Below are positions 1 to 10,967 of a stretch of 64,000 nucleotides of DNA, piece by piece (position 1 is the stretch's first letter; every line of letters starts with the position of its first letter). Below the pieces are notes generated by a model, which saw only the letters and a list, made by a program, of their open reading frames with translations, made no database searches and had not been told where the DNA came from. Source of the DNA: Stichopus chloronotus. Lineage: Eukaryota; Echinodermata; Holothuroidea; Aspidochirotida; Stichopodidae. Location: NCBI GenBank assembly GCA_021234535.1, contig CM037836.1:26092769-26156768 (forward strand), given 5' to 3'. The translations under genes and the position numbers were made by a program.

Positions 1-3000
1 GTATGTTAGGCTTACTATAAATTACATAAAGCAGTGAATATCAGAGAAACTGTTCAAGTTGACATTGAATACCAGGAATCAAAAAACAAGGATCATGGAA
101 GAGATGAGAAATGTACAATCATGCAAGGAAAGGTAACCTGATCTTTCCCTTCTACCCTTCCCTCACAGTGAGTAATATATTGTATGTATAAAGACATTTC
201 CTGGTAGGGGAATCCTGTTTAATATAAGCAAATCATCCAGTGGGTCAATAACCCCAATATACAGTCTCAGGAAGTGACATGTGACTCTTGGGCAACTGTG
301 CAATCTCAGAAAGTGTGACTTTTGGGCAACTGTGCAAATATAGGACATGCATTTCTCACAATACATCAACTTAAAGAACCAAAACATTTTTTTTTCTTTC
401 ATCTTTTCCCACAAACATCAATGCATGAAATTATTGACAAGTCACTGCATCAAAATAGTATCATGGTGTCTAAGTGGAAGCACTTGCATCCAGTGATGTT
501 TCAGACAGCACTAGGTCAGGCTATATTGTATATGTGTGTACAATGTACAATACACCACAAATGAGATCTGGGACAACCTTTCCTATATTAGATCATATTC
601 ACCAATGTGCTGTGCATATGTGCACACTGATTTGACCTTCATCAAATATCGCTCTGCTCTATTGGAATCAAGACGAAGCAAGTTCACACTACAGAAGGTT
701 CGCATTAATTTTATCCCTGTTTAGTTTTGGTCTCTAAATTTATTTTATTTTTTCTGACTAATATCATAAAACGACAGGGGCATACCTCCACATTTGGGAG
801 AATCGAAAGATTGGAAACACAGAGAAACTATGCTTAATGTCACTCGTACTTCTGTCCATCATGTTTAAACTAAGTAAACTGTAGTCTCAGTGAATATCAC
901 ATAAAGAAAGCAAATGAGCATAATAGTCCACGTGGTAGACAATATGAGTGGGATTTCCCCTGAAACTGTCTGACCTTAGTATTACTTGGGAGACAACATC
1001 AATCTGGACAAATAAATCTGTAAAGCAATTTGGTCTGCAACCACAGAAGCAGACAGCAGTGCCAATATTACCTTGAAAGTTACCAGATATCGTGTACAAT
1101 GCTGGGAGATTCATCACAAGCTCCAATACTTGATAGGGCTCGAAATGGCTTGATAGGCAATATGATAGGGCTATCATGTTTCAGTTTACTTGTTGAGCAC
1201 ATACTGTGTTAGTCAAAAGCCAACATTGTAGTTTACACAGCAAGCTCTTTGTCAGGGCTTAGCAACAGAGAAGAACCAACATGCATATTTTGCGCAGCAT
1301 TTTATTGGTGTGGATGGCGTCAGAGTATGGCCGCTATGTATTTGTAGCACACTGTTGGAACTGTACAAAAGAATTAAGAACCCATCCTGACTGGTCTGGC
1401 ATTTACAGTATGGAAACTACGGACAAACAGGATTCGGACAAACTTTAGACCACTAACCGCCAAGCACATCCTGTCTTTGGGGAAGTCCCCTTTCAATTTC
1501 TAATAATGTCATATAGTCAGTACAGTCATACAGTATGTTCAAAGCAAGGCCAGTCATTATACAGGACTGTAAGTAATACTCTCAGAAAAGGTCAGGTGAC
1601 CACTGAACATGTATGTTTTTCTTCTTAACATAATACAGAAAGTAAAAGACAAAATTGTTAGTGGTGGTGAGGAACTGTGTGGAAGAGATGGTTGTAGAAG
1701 GATACAAACGTCTAGCACCTCACTTAGGGTGAAGTTAAACAATGCGTAGATCAAGTGTAAGCATAGGATAAGTATAAGCAAGGGGAAGTACATATTGTAG
1801 CAAGCATATTGTATATAATTGGATCCTATGGAAATTACTAGAAAAGGACAGTACTTTTATGGCCTTACTATACATTCATGATATGTTTCAGTGATTGGGC
1901 AATTGTTCACTACTGTGGGTATACAAAGTCAGTTAAACACGATGACTCTTTGCCTACAACCAAATGTATCCCAGTCAAGATCACCCTATGAGGTACCTAC
2001 ATACCAAGTTTGATATTGACCTTTATATAAAACCTTAAAGTTACGGTAATGAACATGTGTCACATACACACACATGCATGTGAACAAATATGTACACACA
2101 TCATCAGCACTGCACTGATTTCTCCACTTTCAGGAAGGAGCAAAAACCTGTCCCACGGTCCCATAATTGTGACAAGAATGCACACGTGGCAAACATTCAC
2201 AATATTGTATCGCCAATTTACAGGATATCCTCAATCACTTTTTTGCAACAAGTGTAACCAGTTTGTTGTCTTTTAGTAACTTTTAGTACCTTAGCTTATT
2301 AAACATACTACCCAGTCACACTTCAGTAACTACACATGAATTTTTTGACTGTCATCAAATATTCAAGTTCACTTTTGATACAAAATCCTAATGTGTAACC
2401 ACATTCTGTTATTTGTTCTCCATCTTTTACAGTCCTTGCAGTACTTTAAGTACTTTAAATTGAGTCACCATTGCACTGCTGCAAGGAAGGGGAGGTCCAC
2501 ATTTCATTTCTTTAATTCCCTATTGCAAACAGGAGAGAGATATACTGTACAGTACTTGAAGCAAACTGGTTATAAATAAAAAATGACTGTACAGAAAATG
2601 TATAGAAAAGCAGGGTAAAAAAACCCCTAAAATCAAGGGGGTAGTTGGGGTAAAACAACCCCTTCCATGCTGCAATCAATAATTCCCTTAACTTTTAAGT
2701 ACTTAAGTCAAGGGCTTGACACCTACATTGAAGTTTGAACCCCTTATTTGAATTTTTCACGATGTAATCATACATATGTGACAGAAGGTTTATTTTTGTT
2801 GCTTCCATGCCTAAAGACCCATCTATAATTCAGGACTCAAATTACCCACACTATTTCCTTTTCTCTGTGAACTAACTTCATTTGTTTTTTTACTCTGAAA
2901 CTGCGTACAGAATAAGAGGTTAAAAAAAGGGCAAAATGTTTTAATTACACATGGACTAATATCAAAAATACTTAAAGGTAGCCTGTGGACGAACACTAAA

Positions 3001-4390
3001 ATATCATAGTGTCAAAAACCACTACTGCTGTGAATATAGTACTGACTTCTGAAGCGACAACAAGATTCATTTTTGTAGTTGTGCTATGCTTGTAAAAGGC
3101 AAGAACATAGTTGTAAATAACTGGAATGTTAAAAAAATAGTATTTTAAATATAATTTTAAAATAACAGGGGTTTTTACCACGAAATTATTTTTTTAAACC
3201 CTGTTCATAGATATCTGTGGGAATAAAAAACGAAAACAATTTTTCAAAATGCCTCAATCTTTCACAAAATCAGGCTTTTTATCATTGTAAAAGATATTTT
3301 GGGCAGTTAACATCATACAACCGTCCCTATTTATTAAATTTTTTTACCCCCATCTCACTATATTTATACATTGAGAGTGAGCCTAAAATTTTTATATTAG
3401 CAGGATCAAAGGCAATCTGAGAAGACACAGGCGGTCGCACAGCTCTTCAAAATTATGGGGGATCCATGTTTACTGCTCTTAAATCAAAGTCACAGTGCAT
3501 TCAAACTAGCAAATTAATATTACTTCTTCCATACACTGTTAATACATGTACATCCTACACCAACTTCATATGTTTTCTTCACATATCAGAGTACTGGTGT
3601 ACATAGAAGAACAATGCGGTTCTCTTCTTTGAATCTTCATTACATTAAAGTACATGAGCAAACTTCCCTTCAACAGCATATTCTTACTTGTGACAAAGAC
3701 TGTACACTGACTCCCAATACACAGTCAATGTGAGAAACAAAATATGAAACGAGAGTGGGGATCATTGTACGGTTTTTGAAAATGTTTTGTTTGCATAGAA
3801 TTAAAATCATTGCTTCACCTGATTTTAATCTTCATACAGACACAGGAATTCAGTGGTCTATCATTTTTTGCATTGAAATGTTTGAAAGGTATCATTAGCA
3901 TGTGACCTATGCAAAGGTTTTATCATGCAATACTATTTAAAGTTGACCTTCAGTTTAGGATAAGTATTTTGAAAGTTCTACATGGTTCTCACAGAAGGTT
4001 TTAAAGTTTCTTCTCTACTTTCATTTATTTTTTTTTAACATTGTTCATAGTGTAGTTGGCTGGTCTCCATCATTAGTCCTCTGTGTAGTGACAATCTGGT
4101 TACCAGCATATCACAATTTAAATAGGAGTAGTACTGTTGTTTCAGAATTCTACCAGAGAATTCCACTTTTTCTGTCTTTGTAAAACTCTGGAAATCTGAT
4201 GATGTTAATCTGATTATTTTAATAGACACTGACAAAAATAACAAACACTGAATTTACCATACAACCGCATTTGGTCTATCAGGTTTTATTTTTATTATAC
4301 ACCTTTATTACCTTGTTTCAGGAAAAACATGTTGAATTTTCTTAACCATATAAAACAATAATTTTACCAAACATCATCTGCCTCCACCAG
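1..4390. other. Non-coding stretch, no gene recognised
   Basis: AT-rich sequence with only short chance reading frames in all six frames. I see no exon with convincing splice borders and no strong repeat, apart from short T- and A-rich runs and a small imperfect palindromic patch near 2610-2660. Upstream exons of the plus-strand gene ending at 4909 should lie here, but I could not pick them out. Confidence 0.5.
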
Positions 4391-4527
4391 GGTGGCAACA
4401 CATCAGATCCGTTACACCAGGTCGGAGTTCATACTCCCACACACTAAGATCAGCCCACTCCCATGCTGTCCCCATCTCCTTCCGCCATCCTGGATCTGCC
4501 ACTGAATTCATGAGCCCAGACAGAGCT
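4391..4527 (+). CDS. Internal exon of a small unidentified protein (partial gene)
   Basis: The exon starts after a good acceptor (pyrimidine-rich stretch ending in CCACCAG) and ends at a donor reading GCT/GTAAGAG. The first two bases complete a codon begun in an unseen earlier exon. The frame then runs open for 45 codons and ends on a codon boundary, which matches the start phase of the exon at 4676. The encoded segment is rich in Arg, Ser and His and poor in acidic residues, for example SVTPGRSSYSHTLRSAHSH, which would suit a mitochondrial presequence (inference). The opposite strand is also open here, with a possible acceptor and a stop. I prefer the plus strand because it joins in frame to the next exon. 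Confidence 0.45.
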
Positions 4528-4675
4528 GTAAGAGTCCTATCGTTAAAATAGCATGAGCATGTTTCTAAATGAATGTTTATCTACAAAACAGGGGAGTTTT
4601 AAGGTGACAATGATTGTGTAACAATTGACAAAAGGGAGGGCTAATAATACACACAGCTGGTGACTTTGTTACCAG

Positions 4676-4909
4676 AACTTAGGCAAGGAGCCCTACAACT
4701 TCAGGTGGTGTCTTTCCCTTGACAACAAGAAATTCCAACACAAGATCCTGGCATGGCCCATCTTCTTCTGTATGGGGTTCAAACTATACAATTGGACCAT
4801 AGCTCCAAAGTACAGTGATGCTAGAAGCAGGTCCAACTCTGAAATGTCAGTTGGTAGACCTGTGGAGGACTATCAGAGGAGGGGTATGTCAAAATATCTT
4901 GAAAAGTAG
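4676..4909 (+). CDS. Terminal exon of a small single-pass membrane protein, unidentified
   Basis: Follows an acceptor (CTTTGTTACCAG) and stays open for 77 codons to a TAG at 4907-4909. It joins in phase 0 to the exon at 4391-4527 across a 148-bp intron. The protein begins NLGKEPYNFRW. It has one hydrophobic stretch (AWPIFFCMGFKLYNW), then a charged tail with SDARSRSNSEMSVGRPVEDY and a basic end. Coding character is good: no stops and conservative-looking codons. I do not recognise the family. The small size, basic N-terminal part and single membrane segment resemble accessory subunits of mitochondrial complexes. The pattern MGF...SD-R...M faintly recalls NDUFB1, but that is only a guess. Earlier exons and the start codon were not found. 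Confidence 0.5.
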   Translation, partial: NLGKEPYNFRWCLSLDNKKFQHKILAWPIFFCMGFKLYNWTIAPKYSDARSRSNSEMSVGRPVEDYQRRGMSKYLEK

Positions 4910-5059
4910 AGGTGTCTAGGCACAAATTACTTTGTGTCATAAAGCAAAGAACAAGCATGCATTGCCGACAGCTGAATGTACTATGAAATTTGGTAAAGTG
5001 ATGTATTTGGTTGGGAGGAACAATACTTTGTCAAATGCAGGGTTGTTTTATTTCCATAA

Positions 5060-5200
5060 AGCTGATTAAAATCAACGATTTAAATCATGATTTTTATTTA
5101 AAAAGTCATGATTTTATATCAATTTTCTTGATTTATATCGATTTATTTGATTTAAATCACTGATTTATATTATGATCTTTAAAAAAAATAAAAGGAATCA
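5060..5200. repeat. Low-complexity ATTTAAAT palindromic patch
   Basis: A run of variations on GATTTAAATCA and TGATTTATAT, many of them self-complementary, ending in an A-rich tract. It looks like a degenerate simple repeat. It lies about 150 bp past the stop of the small plus-strand gene. It contains AATAAA (near 5188), which could serve as a polyadenylation signal for that gene (inference). Confidence 0.6.
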
Positions 5201-5619
5201 ACAACCCTGGTTAAATGTGAATCTCAATTATGAAGATTTGAAATGTTGGTATTTCAGAGGGCTGGGCAAGTCAGCGGGGTTGGGTTTTCAAATGCATGCC
5301 AAATCTGTGAAATGAGAGTCACTTTGGAGATCTGCTGAACTCCACATGTATGGATTTGCTCACACACTGGGTAGAGGGTACATTAATTAGCAGGAAACTG
5401 ACTCAATCATGGGCAGAGGTTTTCCAACACTACCTACAAGCTGAAATGACGGCTAGACTAGGTACTTTCAGGGCTACATCTATATTTAAGGCACTGAACC
5501 TGTTGATCTAACTTAACGTTAAAACAGAAAAACACAAGGTAAGTCAATAAGTGTTAAGCTTGGCCTAGACAAACTTAACATGGGATAACTGCGGGTTATA
5601 CTTGACTACACTATGTAAG

Positions 5620-5627
5620 GGTAGGCC
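5620..5627. repeat. Target site duplication, left copy (GGTAGGCC)
   Basis: Identical to 6938-6945 and directly abuts the inverted repeat of the hAT-type element. Confidence 0.9.
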
Positions 5628-6937
5628 CAGGGTTGGAAAACCTCACGAACCTTTCGAACCTGGTTCGCGGGAAATCGGCGACGCTTGCGGGAAATCCTGC
5701 GTTTTTTTTTTTAAAAAGCCCGGGAAAAAAACCGGGAAATCTTCAGAGAAACAAAATAAATGAGGGAGAACTGGGAAAATGCTGTTAAACAAATATTAAA
5801 AGAAGCTCTGTTGATCGTTATTGCTTACGATACTCACATAGGCAAATAGCGCATGTTACCTGTATGTCAATAAACCACGATGTCCAGTATATCCCCCACA
5901 ACCAAGCAAGTAAACAGAAATTACCGCCAGTTTGCTTTTCGACACACTTCAGCCGCCCTTCCCACCCTATGAACCCTAGTGCCCAAGGATGATTCGCGCG
6001 GAACTCGTGCACTATTTCATCTCCGTCGGTTTTAGTGTTTTTTTTTCCGAACTCAGCACAAGATTCTCTGTGCAATAAATGAGAACGAAGTGCTTTCATA
6101 CAGTAGGTACCTATTTACACAGCATACATACAGTACATAGCGGCGCAACAGACCCACGCGGCATGGCTTGACCTTTGTACCCTATTTACGTTTACAGTCC
6201 TACACACAGATGCAATGGTAGCGCCAAACACCTTTCTGGAAGACGTAACGTTACACGCAGTAAAAAAAATTTCCTCGATTAAACCATTTTGAAATATGGG
6301 GGATGACTTTTATTTTTAACTTTTTTTTTCAGCAAATTTCTGCTGCCTGTTAATGGTCACAGTTATCCGCGATGAAAAAGTTCGGTACAAATGTCATAGC
6401 TGCAACAGGTGGCTGAATTTGAGTATTATGAATGCAATGTCCATTTTGGGACAGGTGTTCACATTTTTGCAGCTAAAAACTTTTCTTGGAAACATGCTAG
6501 GAACTTTTACTGCAAACTCGCAGAGCTGTTTGTAAGTAGCACAGCTTGTAGTAGTTGACAGTGCACAGTGGTCTATGATCAAGACATTTATTCTAGGCCT
6601 ATTGCATATCTATTTAGCCTAATATCGGGCTCAAGTTTCACTTTTTTCTGACATTTTGTAAGTGACACTTCTTCACATTTAAAAAGGTACCGTATATTGC
6701 AAATAGCCTAACGTTAAGCTTTCGTGATTGATTTTTCAATTACTGTACGAGTTTTCAGTTATATTTTTTTGTGCTCAGCTGCACAATTTATCCCTTCAAT
6801 GTGCTAGGAATCCCAATCTTCCAGTAGCTCGCCCCTGAACCCCCCACAAAGGGTTCCACCCCTACACAAATGTCAGCGGGAATTCGGTGGATTTTCTACT
6901 GTGTTCGCGGGAAATTCATCAAGGTTTTCCAACCCTG
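5628..6937. mobile_element. Non-autonomous hAT-type DNA transposon, 1.3 kb
   Basis: The ends are 16-bp terminal inverted repeats, CAGGGTTGGAAAACCT at the left and its reverse complement at the right. They are flanked by a perfect 8-bp direct duplication, GGTAGGCC, at 5620-5627 and 6938-6945. Eight-base target duplications with CAG-starting ends are characteristic of the hAT superfamily. Subterminal motifs of the type TTCGCGGGAAAT recur at both ends. The interior has a 93-codon open frame on the minus strand (5818-6099) and a 60-codon frame on the plus strand. Neither shows a transposase domain I recognise, so the element is probably mobilised in trans. Confidence 0.9.
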
Positions 6938-6945
6938 GGTAGGCC
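6938..6945. repeat. Target site duplication, right copy (GGTAGGCC)
   Basis: Identical to 5620-5627. It marks the right insertion boundary of the hAT-type element. Confidence 0.9.
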
Positions 6946-7819
6946 TAGGCTCCAGCTTAGAGCCAATAAAGCCATAAAGCCTAGCCTATGGATGATCCTC
7001 TTCTTTGACTTAAACTTAGTGTAGCATGGTTGCACCTCGAATGAAGCACCTAAGGATTTAATTGATGATTATGAAGTTGGTGAAAATCCAAAACACTCAT
7101 TTAGATGGGGGTTTAGTAAAAGCAGTGCCTTACAAATGCAATGATATAAAAGAATATTCTGGGCTATCCCATTTCATTTCAAAATTGAGCACAACATGAC
7201 TTCTGCTGTTAGAATATTTTTGTGCACCTTAATTGACACATTGCAACTTTTGTGGTGTTGTAAGCAAAGTCAAATGGCAGAGTAGCATAGGCATGACATA
7301 TACAAATCATGTATTTTATTTTTTATTTATTTAAACTTTATAAAAAGAGGGTAAGACTCGGTTAGCCAGAGCTAATCTTCCCCGAGGCCCTCTGTACAAT
7401 GTAAGAGACTTTAAAAGTTAGAAAAAACAAAAAAAAGGTCAAGTTTGTAAACTTATGTCTAGCAGGTGGACCATCAAGAGACGTAGTGGTATTTGAGGTG
7501 TATTCTGGGTTGTTTTGTTGAAGCTCTTTACAAATTATGATACGAATCCTAGCATATAAGCAAGGGTGAAAACACCTCATCAAAGAACCAGAAGTTAGAC
7601 ATGCTTCATCACTGACACACTATATTTTAAGGAATTATGACATTCTGCTTTAAATAAAATAGGTTAGATTATCTAATGTAACACCGTTTCAGCAATAGCT
7701 AGGGGTAAAATATAAGAATACCCTGCCTTTCAGAAGGTCTTTTTTACAACTACAAGTGGTGTCAGAGTCGCAGTCATGGAAGGAACAACAAATTCAATCA
7801 TACCAATAGAGGGTACTAA
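6946..7819. other. Non-coding stretch
   Basis: AT-rich sequence with no convincing exon and only weak repeats, including an A/T-rich run near 7310-7340. Confidence 0.5.
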
Positions 7820-8120
7820 TCTCCTTTTACACTAACTCTGACATTACTGCCACTCCAATTCCACTAAAAGTTGTGCTGTCACTACGGCTCTGACTCCAGC
7901 AACAACAGATGCATCATCTCCCACCTTCACTCCAACTCAAATACATGTCAAATATTCGTAGCCTATAGTCTCTGACTTCACTGCAACTCCACCTAAAAGT
8001 TGTATTGTCCCTGCGTCTCCGACTCCAGTTTAATGGATACATCATTTCCAGTCTCATTCCCAGCCACCTTGACTCTGATTCCTGGTATAAATACATGTCC
8101 ACCCAAATATGTGTCGTTCT
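7820..8120. repeat. Tandem repeat, about 128-bp unit
   Basis: Two to three diverged copies of a unit containing CACCTAAAAGTTGT followed by a CTGCGTCTCTGACTCCAG-like segment and then a GGATACATCAT-like segment. Comparable landmarks recur at about 7851 and 7979. Confidence 0.65.
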
Positions 8121-8289
8121 CAAATGTACTTTAATTCCACAAGGGAAGAAAGAGAGAGAAAAAGATTGAACTTCCGTAACCTTTGGAGGCCCACTGCGTG
8201 GTTGGGTTCGACCATGACTCCAACGAAAGGAGGAACTTCAAAAGTGCAAGGTATTCTAAAATTACTCATAGGCAAGGGGATGTGTCATT

Positions 8290-8850
8290 CTATCTGTAGC
8301 ATGGGGGTACCATGAGTCCATTACCTAACAAACATTTTAAAAATATGAAAACATTCTTATAATATATGAAACTTAACAGAAGTATTCATAAATTTGCCCT
8401 TATCATTCTAATACCTTTTGCTTGTGTTAAAAATGAGTAATTACTTGGAAATAGGTCTTGAATTTAACATGGTCATACATAACACTAGGCTTATGATAAA
8501 ACCTTGGGTCGATCACGTCAAAAAAAGATTGAAATACTGCTTATTATCAAATAAATACGTAATAATGTCAAAAACGATAAAAATATTGTCTCTTTTATCC
8601 AAATTTAAACAAGAGTTATACCAAGGACATTCTGGTCAATATTTGGTGCAATTTGAAACAAGTGAGTCAGCAACATTAATGAAACTTAAAAAATTGACAG
8701 TAAAAACTTCTATGGAAATGAAAAATAACACAGCAAATACGTGGGTCTGATGTTGTCTGAAGTAAAGCTGATGCAGGCGGTGCCTACTTTGGAATTCCTT
8801 TGCATCCACACAGCCTCACTGAAGTTTAGAATGCATGGATTGACTCAAAG
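8290..8850 (-). repeat. Dispersed repeat, copy 1 (minus orientation)
   Basis: Its reverse complement aligns over most of its length with 40115-40475 and then 41095-41260. Shared landmarks include GTGATCGACCCAAGG versus GTGATCGACTCAAGG, ATTGACCAGAATGTC, and TTCCAAGTAATTACTCATTT. I judge similarity by eye at roughly three quarters. A 110-codon open frame in this block appears incidental. I do not recognise the family. Confidence 0.8.
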
Positions 8851-9944
8851 TACTGATCAACTCAAGTCAAGGTGTGCAACTTTACATTACAGTAGTGTTT
8901 GAGCAAAGGTGAACGTGGTTGTCTCTCATTCTCACATCTAAATCTATAATGACAGGCTAGGCCTACTTCATCAGTTTAATATCTAATTAAGGCAAGGATG
9001 GGGATTTCTTCACTTGACAGTTACTGGATAGGCTAGGCTAGGCTATGTTGACTTTACAGAATGGGAAAACCGAACGGACAGTATAGCCTAAAATTGCAGC
9101 CTAAGTTAGGCTAAGGACTAAGGTCGTACAGTTAAGCTAAGTTAGGAGAGAGTGTTGCTAAGTCTTGCTCTTACCGCATCCGGTGGAAGTCCATGAACTT
9201 CCATTTGTTTCAAAGAAGTTAATCAATTGAAGAAGAAAATCGTTCTCAATTCAGTTCCAACGCAAATTTGGCACTGGCCACAAATGAGATTTGAGACGTC
9301 TGTCACTGTCACACAACAACGTAATTAACTAGTGACTACACACTTCACTGTAACATTTCCAGGTAAAGTACGTTAGTACGTACGGAAGTAAGCATTATTG
9401 ACACTACGTATATGGAAAACACCCTGGAAAACTCAACCGACTTGAACAAGTCAAAAAGAAGCAGGGAGATTGAACCAAGTTCGCTAACACTTCTGGCTAA
9501 AGAGTATTTTGTAAAGTATAAACGTTGGAGCCGGGGTACACTTGTAAATTCGGCTTTTATGGTCCCTTCAAAAGTTCATGAATTTCCAGTACCAATCACA
9601 CGCGCGACAGAAGTTACGGTGTCGTTTACAGTCACCAAATCCAACTAGAACTTAGGTCTTTTTTTCACCACAAAACAGTAAACCCTAAAAATAGCTACAT
9701 GTGAGTTGTGACGTCAGTGTACGTCGATTGTACTTACTACCAATAAAAGCATGTTGTGTATTTTGGTTATGAGCTGACACGACCGGGCTAATAATGATCA
9801 CAAGCCCACTAAGTGACAACCACATGTAAGTTGAAGCATTAATTTGAATAGAGACTTGGAGTAAAGATAGCAGTTTCCTGCTTGGATACCAAACGATACC
9901 AGAGAGATGATTAGGAAAAAATAATAGGCCAAGAGGCCACGTAC
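8851..9944. other. Mostly non-coding stretch with a possible promoter region
   Basis: Apart from the ten-codon exon candidate at 9175-9204, I see no supported gene. The 9240-9420 part is richer in CG dinucleotides (ACGTA, GACGTC) than its surroundings. It separates the candidate minus-strand start from a 78-codon plus-strand open frame at 9412-9648 that has no recognisable domain. Confidence 0.4.
9175..9204 (-). CDS. Possible first coding exon of an unidentified minus-strand gene
   Basis: An ATG in fair context (AAACAAATGG) opens ten codons reading MEVHGLPPDA. The exon ends exactly at a strong donor, GCG/GTAAGA, in phase 0. The upstream sequence could be a 5' untranslated region. I found no second exon further left, so this may be chance. 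If real, the gene would run toward lower coordinates and overlap the small plus-strand gene. Confidence 0.25.
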
Positions 9945-10345
9945 CAGGCTAACCCTCCACCGTTTTGCAATCACTATAAGGCCCCCGAATCAAATCGCCG
10001 TGGTAGGCCACTTGGAAATTTTCCGGGGGTTCAAAATTACTTGTTCAGTAAATTCAGCTTTTTACAGTGGTGGTGAGGGGGTTATTTGGTGATTTTAATT
10101 GGGCTTCCTGTTGTCTGGTTCAGATCTTGCCCGCTTTAGCTTGTTCGCGGTGCGTACAGCTAATGGGCTGCTGAGCTGGGCAGGTCCTCCACTCCTCGCA
10201 GCCTTTGGGAAAGTGGCTAAAGATACGCCCGATTGTCCTTCAGCTGGGGATGTTAAATGGCGGTCATGGGGGCAGGTTTCAGTTTGCATGGGATTGTTGG
10301 TTCACCCCTGCCTCGTTACCCTCTGAACACTAAGGTTCGAAAAGA
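9945..10345 (+). mobile_element. tRNA-derived SINE-like element, copy A
   Basis: Shares ordered motifs with 47562-47830: ATCAAAWCCGC near the head, a CACTTGGAWATTTTCC segment, GTTATTTGGTG, AGATCTYG...CGCTT, and a 3' block CGTTACCCTCTGAAC. The tRNA-like head is poorly kept here but clear in the second copy. The open frames on both strands in this block are by-products of its higher GC content, not genes. Confidence 0.65.
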
Positions 10346-10565
10346 GTAGGCGAAATTCACCATGGTGTACATCTACGATCAACGCAGATGGGATCTCTTC
10401 ATGAGTATTCATACTTTTTCATCCTCAAATACTAAACTAAATTCCCCTGGATGTTGTTAAAGAGAGCTGACACGTCCATGCATATAACAGTAAAACTTCT
10501 CAGGGTTGCAGTCTCCGGTTTCCATACACTTGCAGGTTTCTTGAGCCGTTTAAAGTAGCATGTAC

Positions 10566-10841
10566 AGGTAACATTGGTGAGTACATATGGGACCACATGA
10601 TTTTGCACTCAAGATCTGTAAAGTGGCCATGTAGTGGGCTAGTCCAGATAACCGTGTGACTTATATGGGATAGGTATGGTGTCAATATGGGAAAGTTGCC
10701 CATGTGGACCCCAGAACTACCCCATATGGGTTATCTGGGCTGATCCATATGGGCCCCTTACAGATCTTGGGTGCAAAGATTATGAGCCCCACATGTTCGT
10801 CGATATGGGGCCCATAATGGGCCCATGTTGGAATGTTACCT
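10566..10841. mobile_element. MITE-like element with long inverted arms
   Basis: Begins AGGTAACATT and ends AATGTTACCT. The two halves are long imperfect inverted repeats. Each arm contains an AAGATCTGTAA core, a GGGCCATATGGG-like segment and CCAGATAACC. Total length is 276 bp with no coding capacity. Such fold-back elements are typically non-autonomous DNA transposons. Target duplications are not obvious. Confidence 0.7.
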
Positions 10842-10869
10842 AATGTGATGCAGACATTTTCCTATAGGG

Positions 10870-10915
10870 TTACGCACTGATATATTTACGCACTGATATA
10901 TCCGCACTGATATAT
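10870..10915. repeat. Short tandem repeat CGCACTGATATAT
   Basis: About three copies of a 13-16 bp unit (TACGCACTGATATAT), running directly into the perfect hairpin at 10913. Confidence 0.75.
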
Positions 10916-10967
10916 CCACAGAAATACTGAGTACCAGCAAAGCAGGTACTCAGTATTTCTGTGGATA
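10913..10967. repeat. Perfect 23-bp inverted repeat with 9-nt loop
   Basis: Positions 10913-10935 are the exact reverse complement of 10945-10967, separated by AGCAAAGCA. A perfect stem of this length with a short loop is unlikely by chance. It could be a recent fold-back duplication, a MITE tip, or a small-RNA precursor. The sequence alone does not decide. Confidence 0.9.

Noticed and set aside
4378..4537. Minus-strand terminal exon reading LSGLMNSVADPGWRKEMG with an acceptor and a stop
   Set aside because: Equally open, but the plus-strand reading of the same bases joins in frame to a convincing downstream exon, whereas no minus-strand partner was found.
5818..6099. 93-codon minus-strand frame as a gene
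   Set aside because: It lies wholly inside the hAT-type element, begins and ends without splice or promoter support and shows no transposase motif I recognise.
8418..8750. 110-codon plus-strand frame
   Set aside because: It lies inside a dispersed repeat whose second copy does not preserve the frame.
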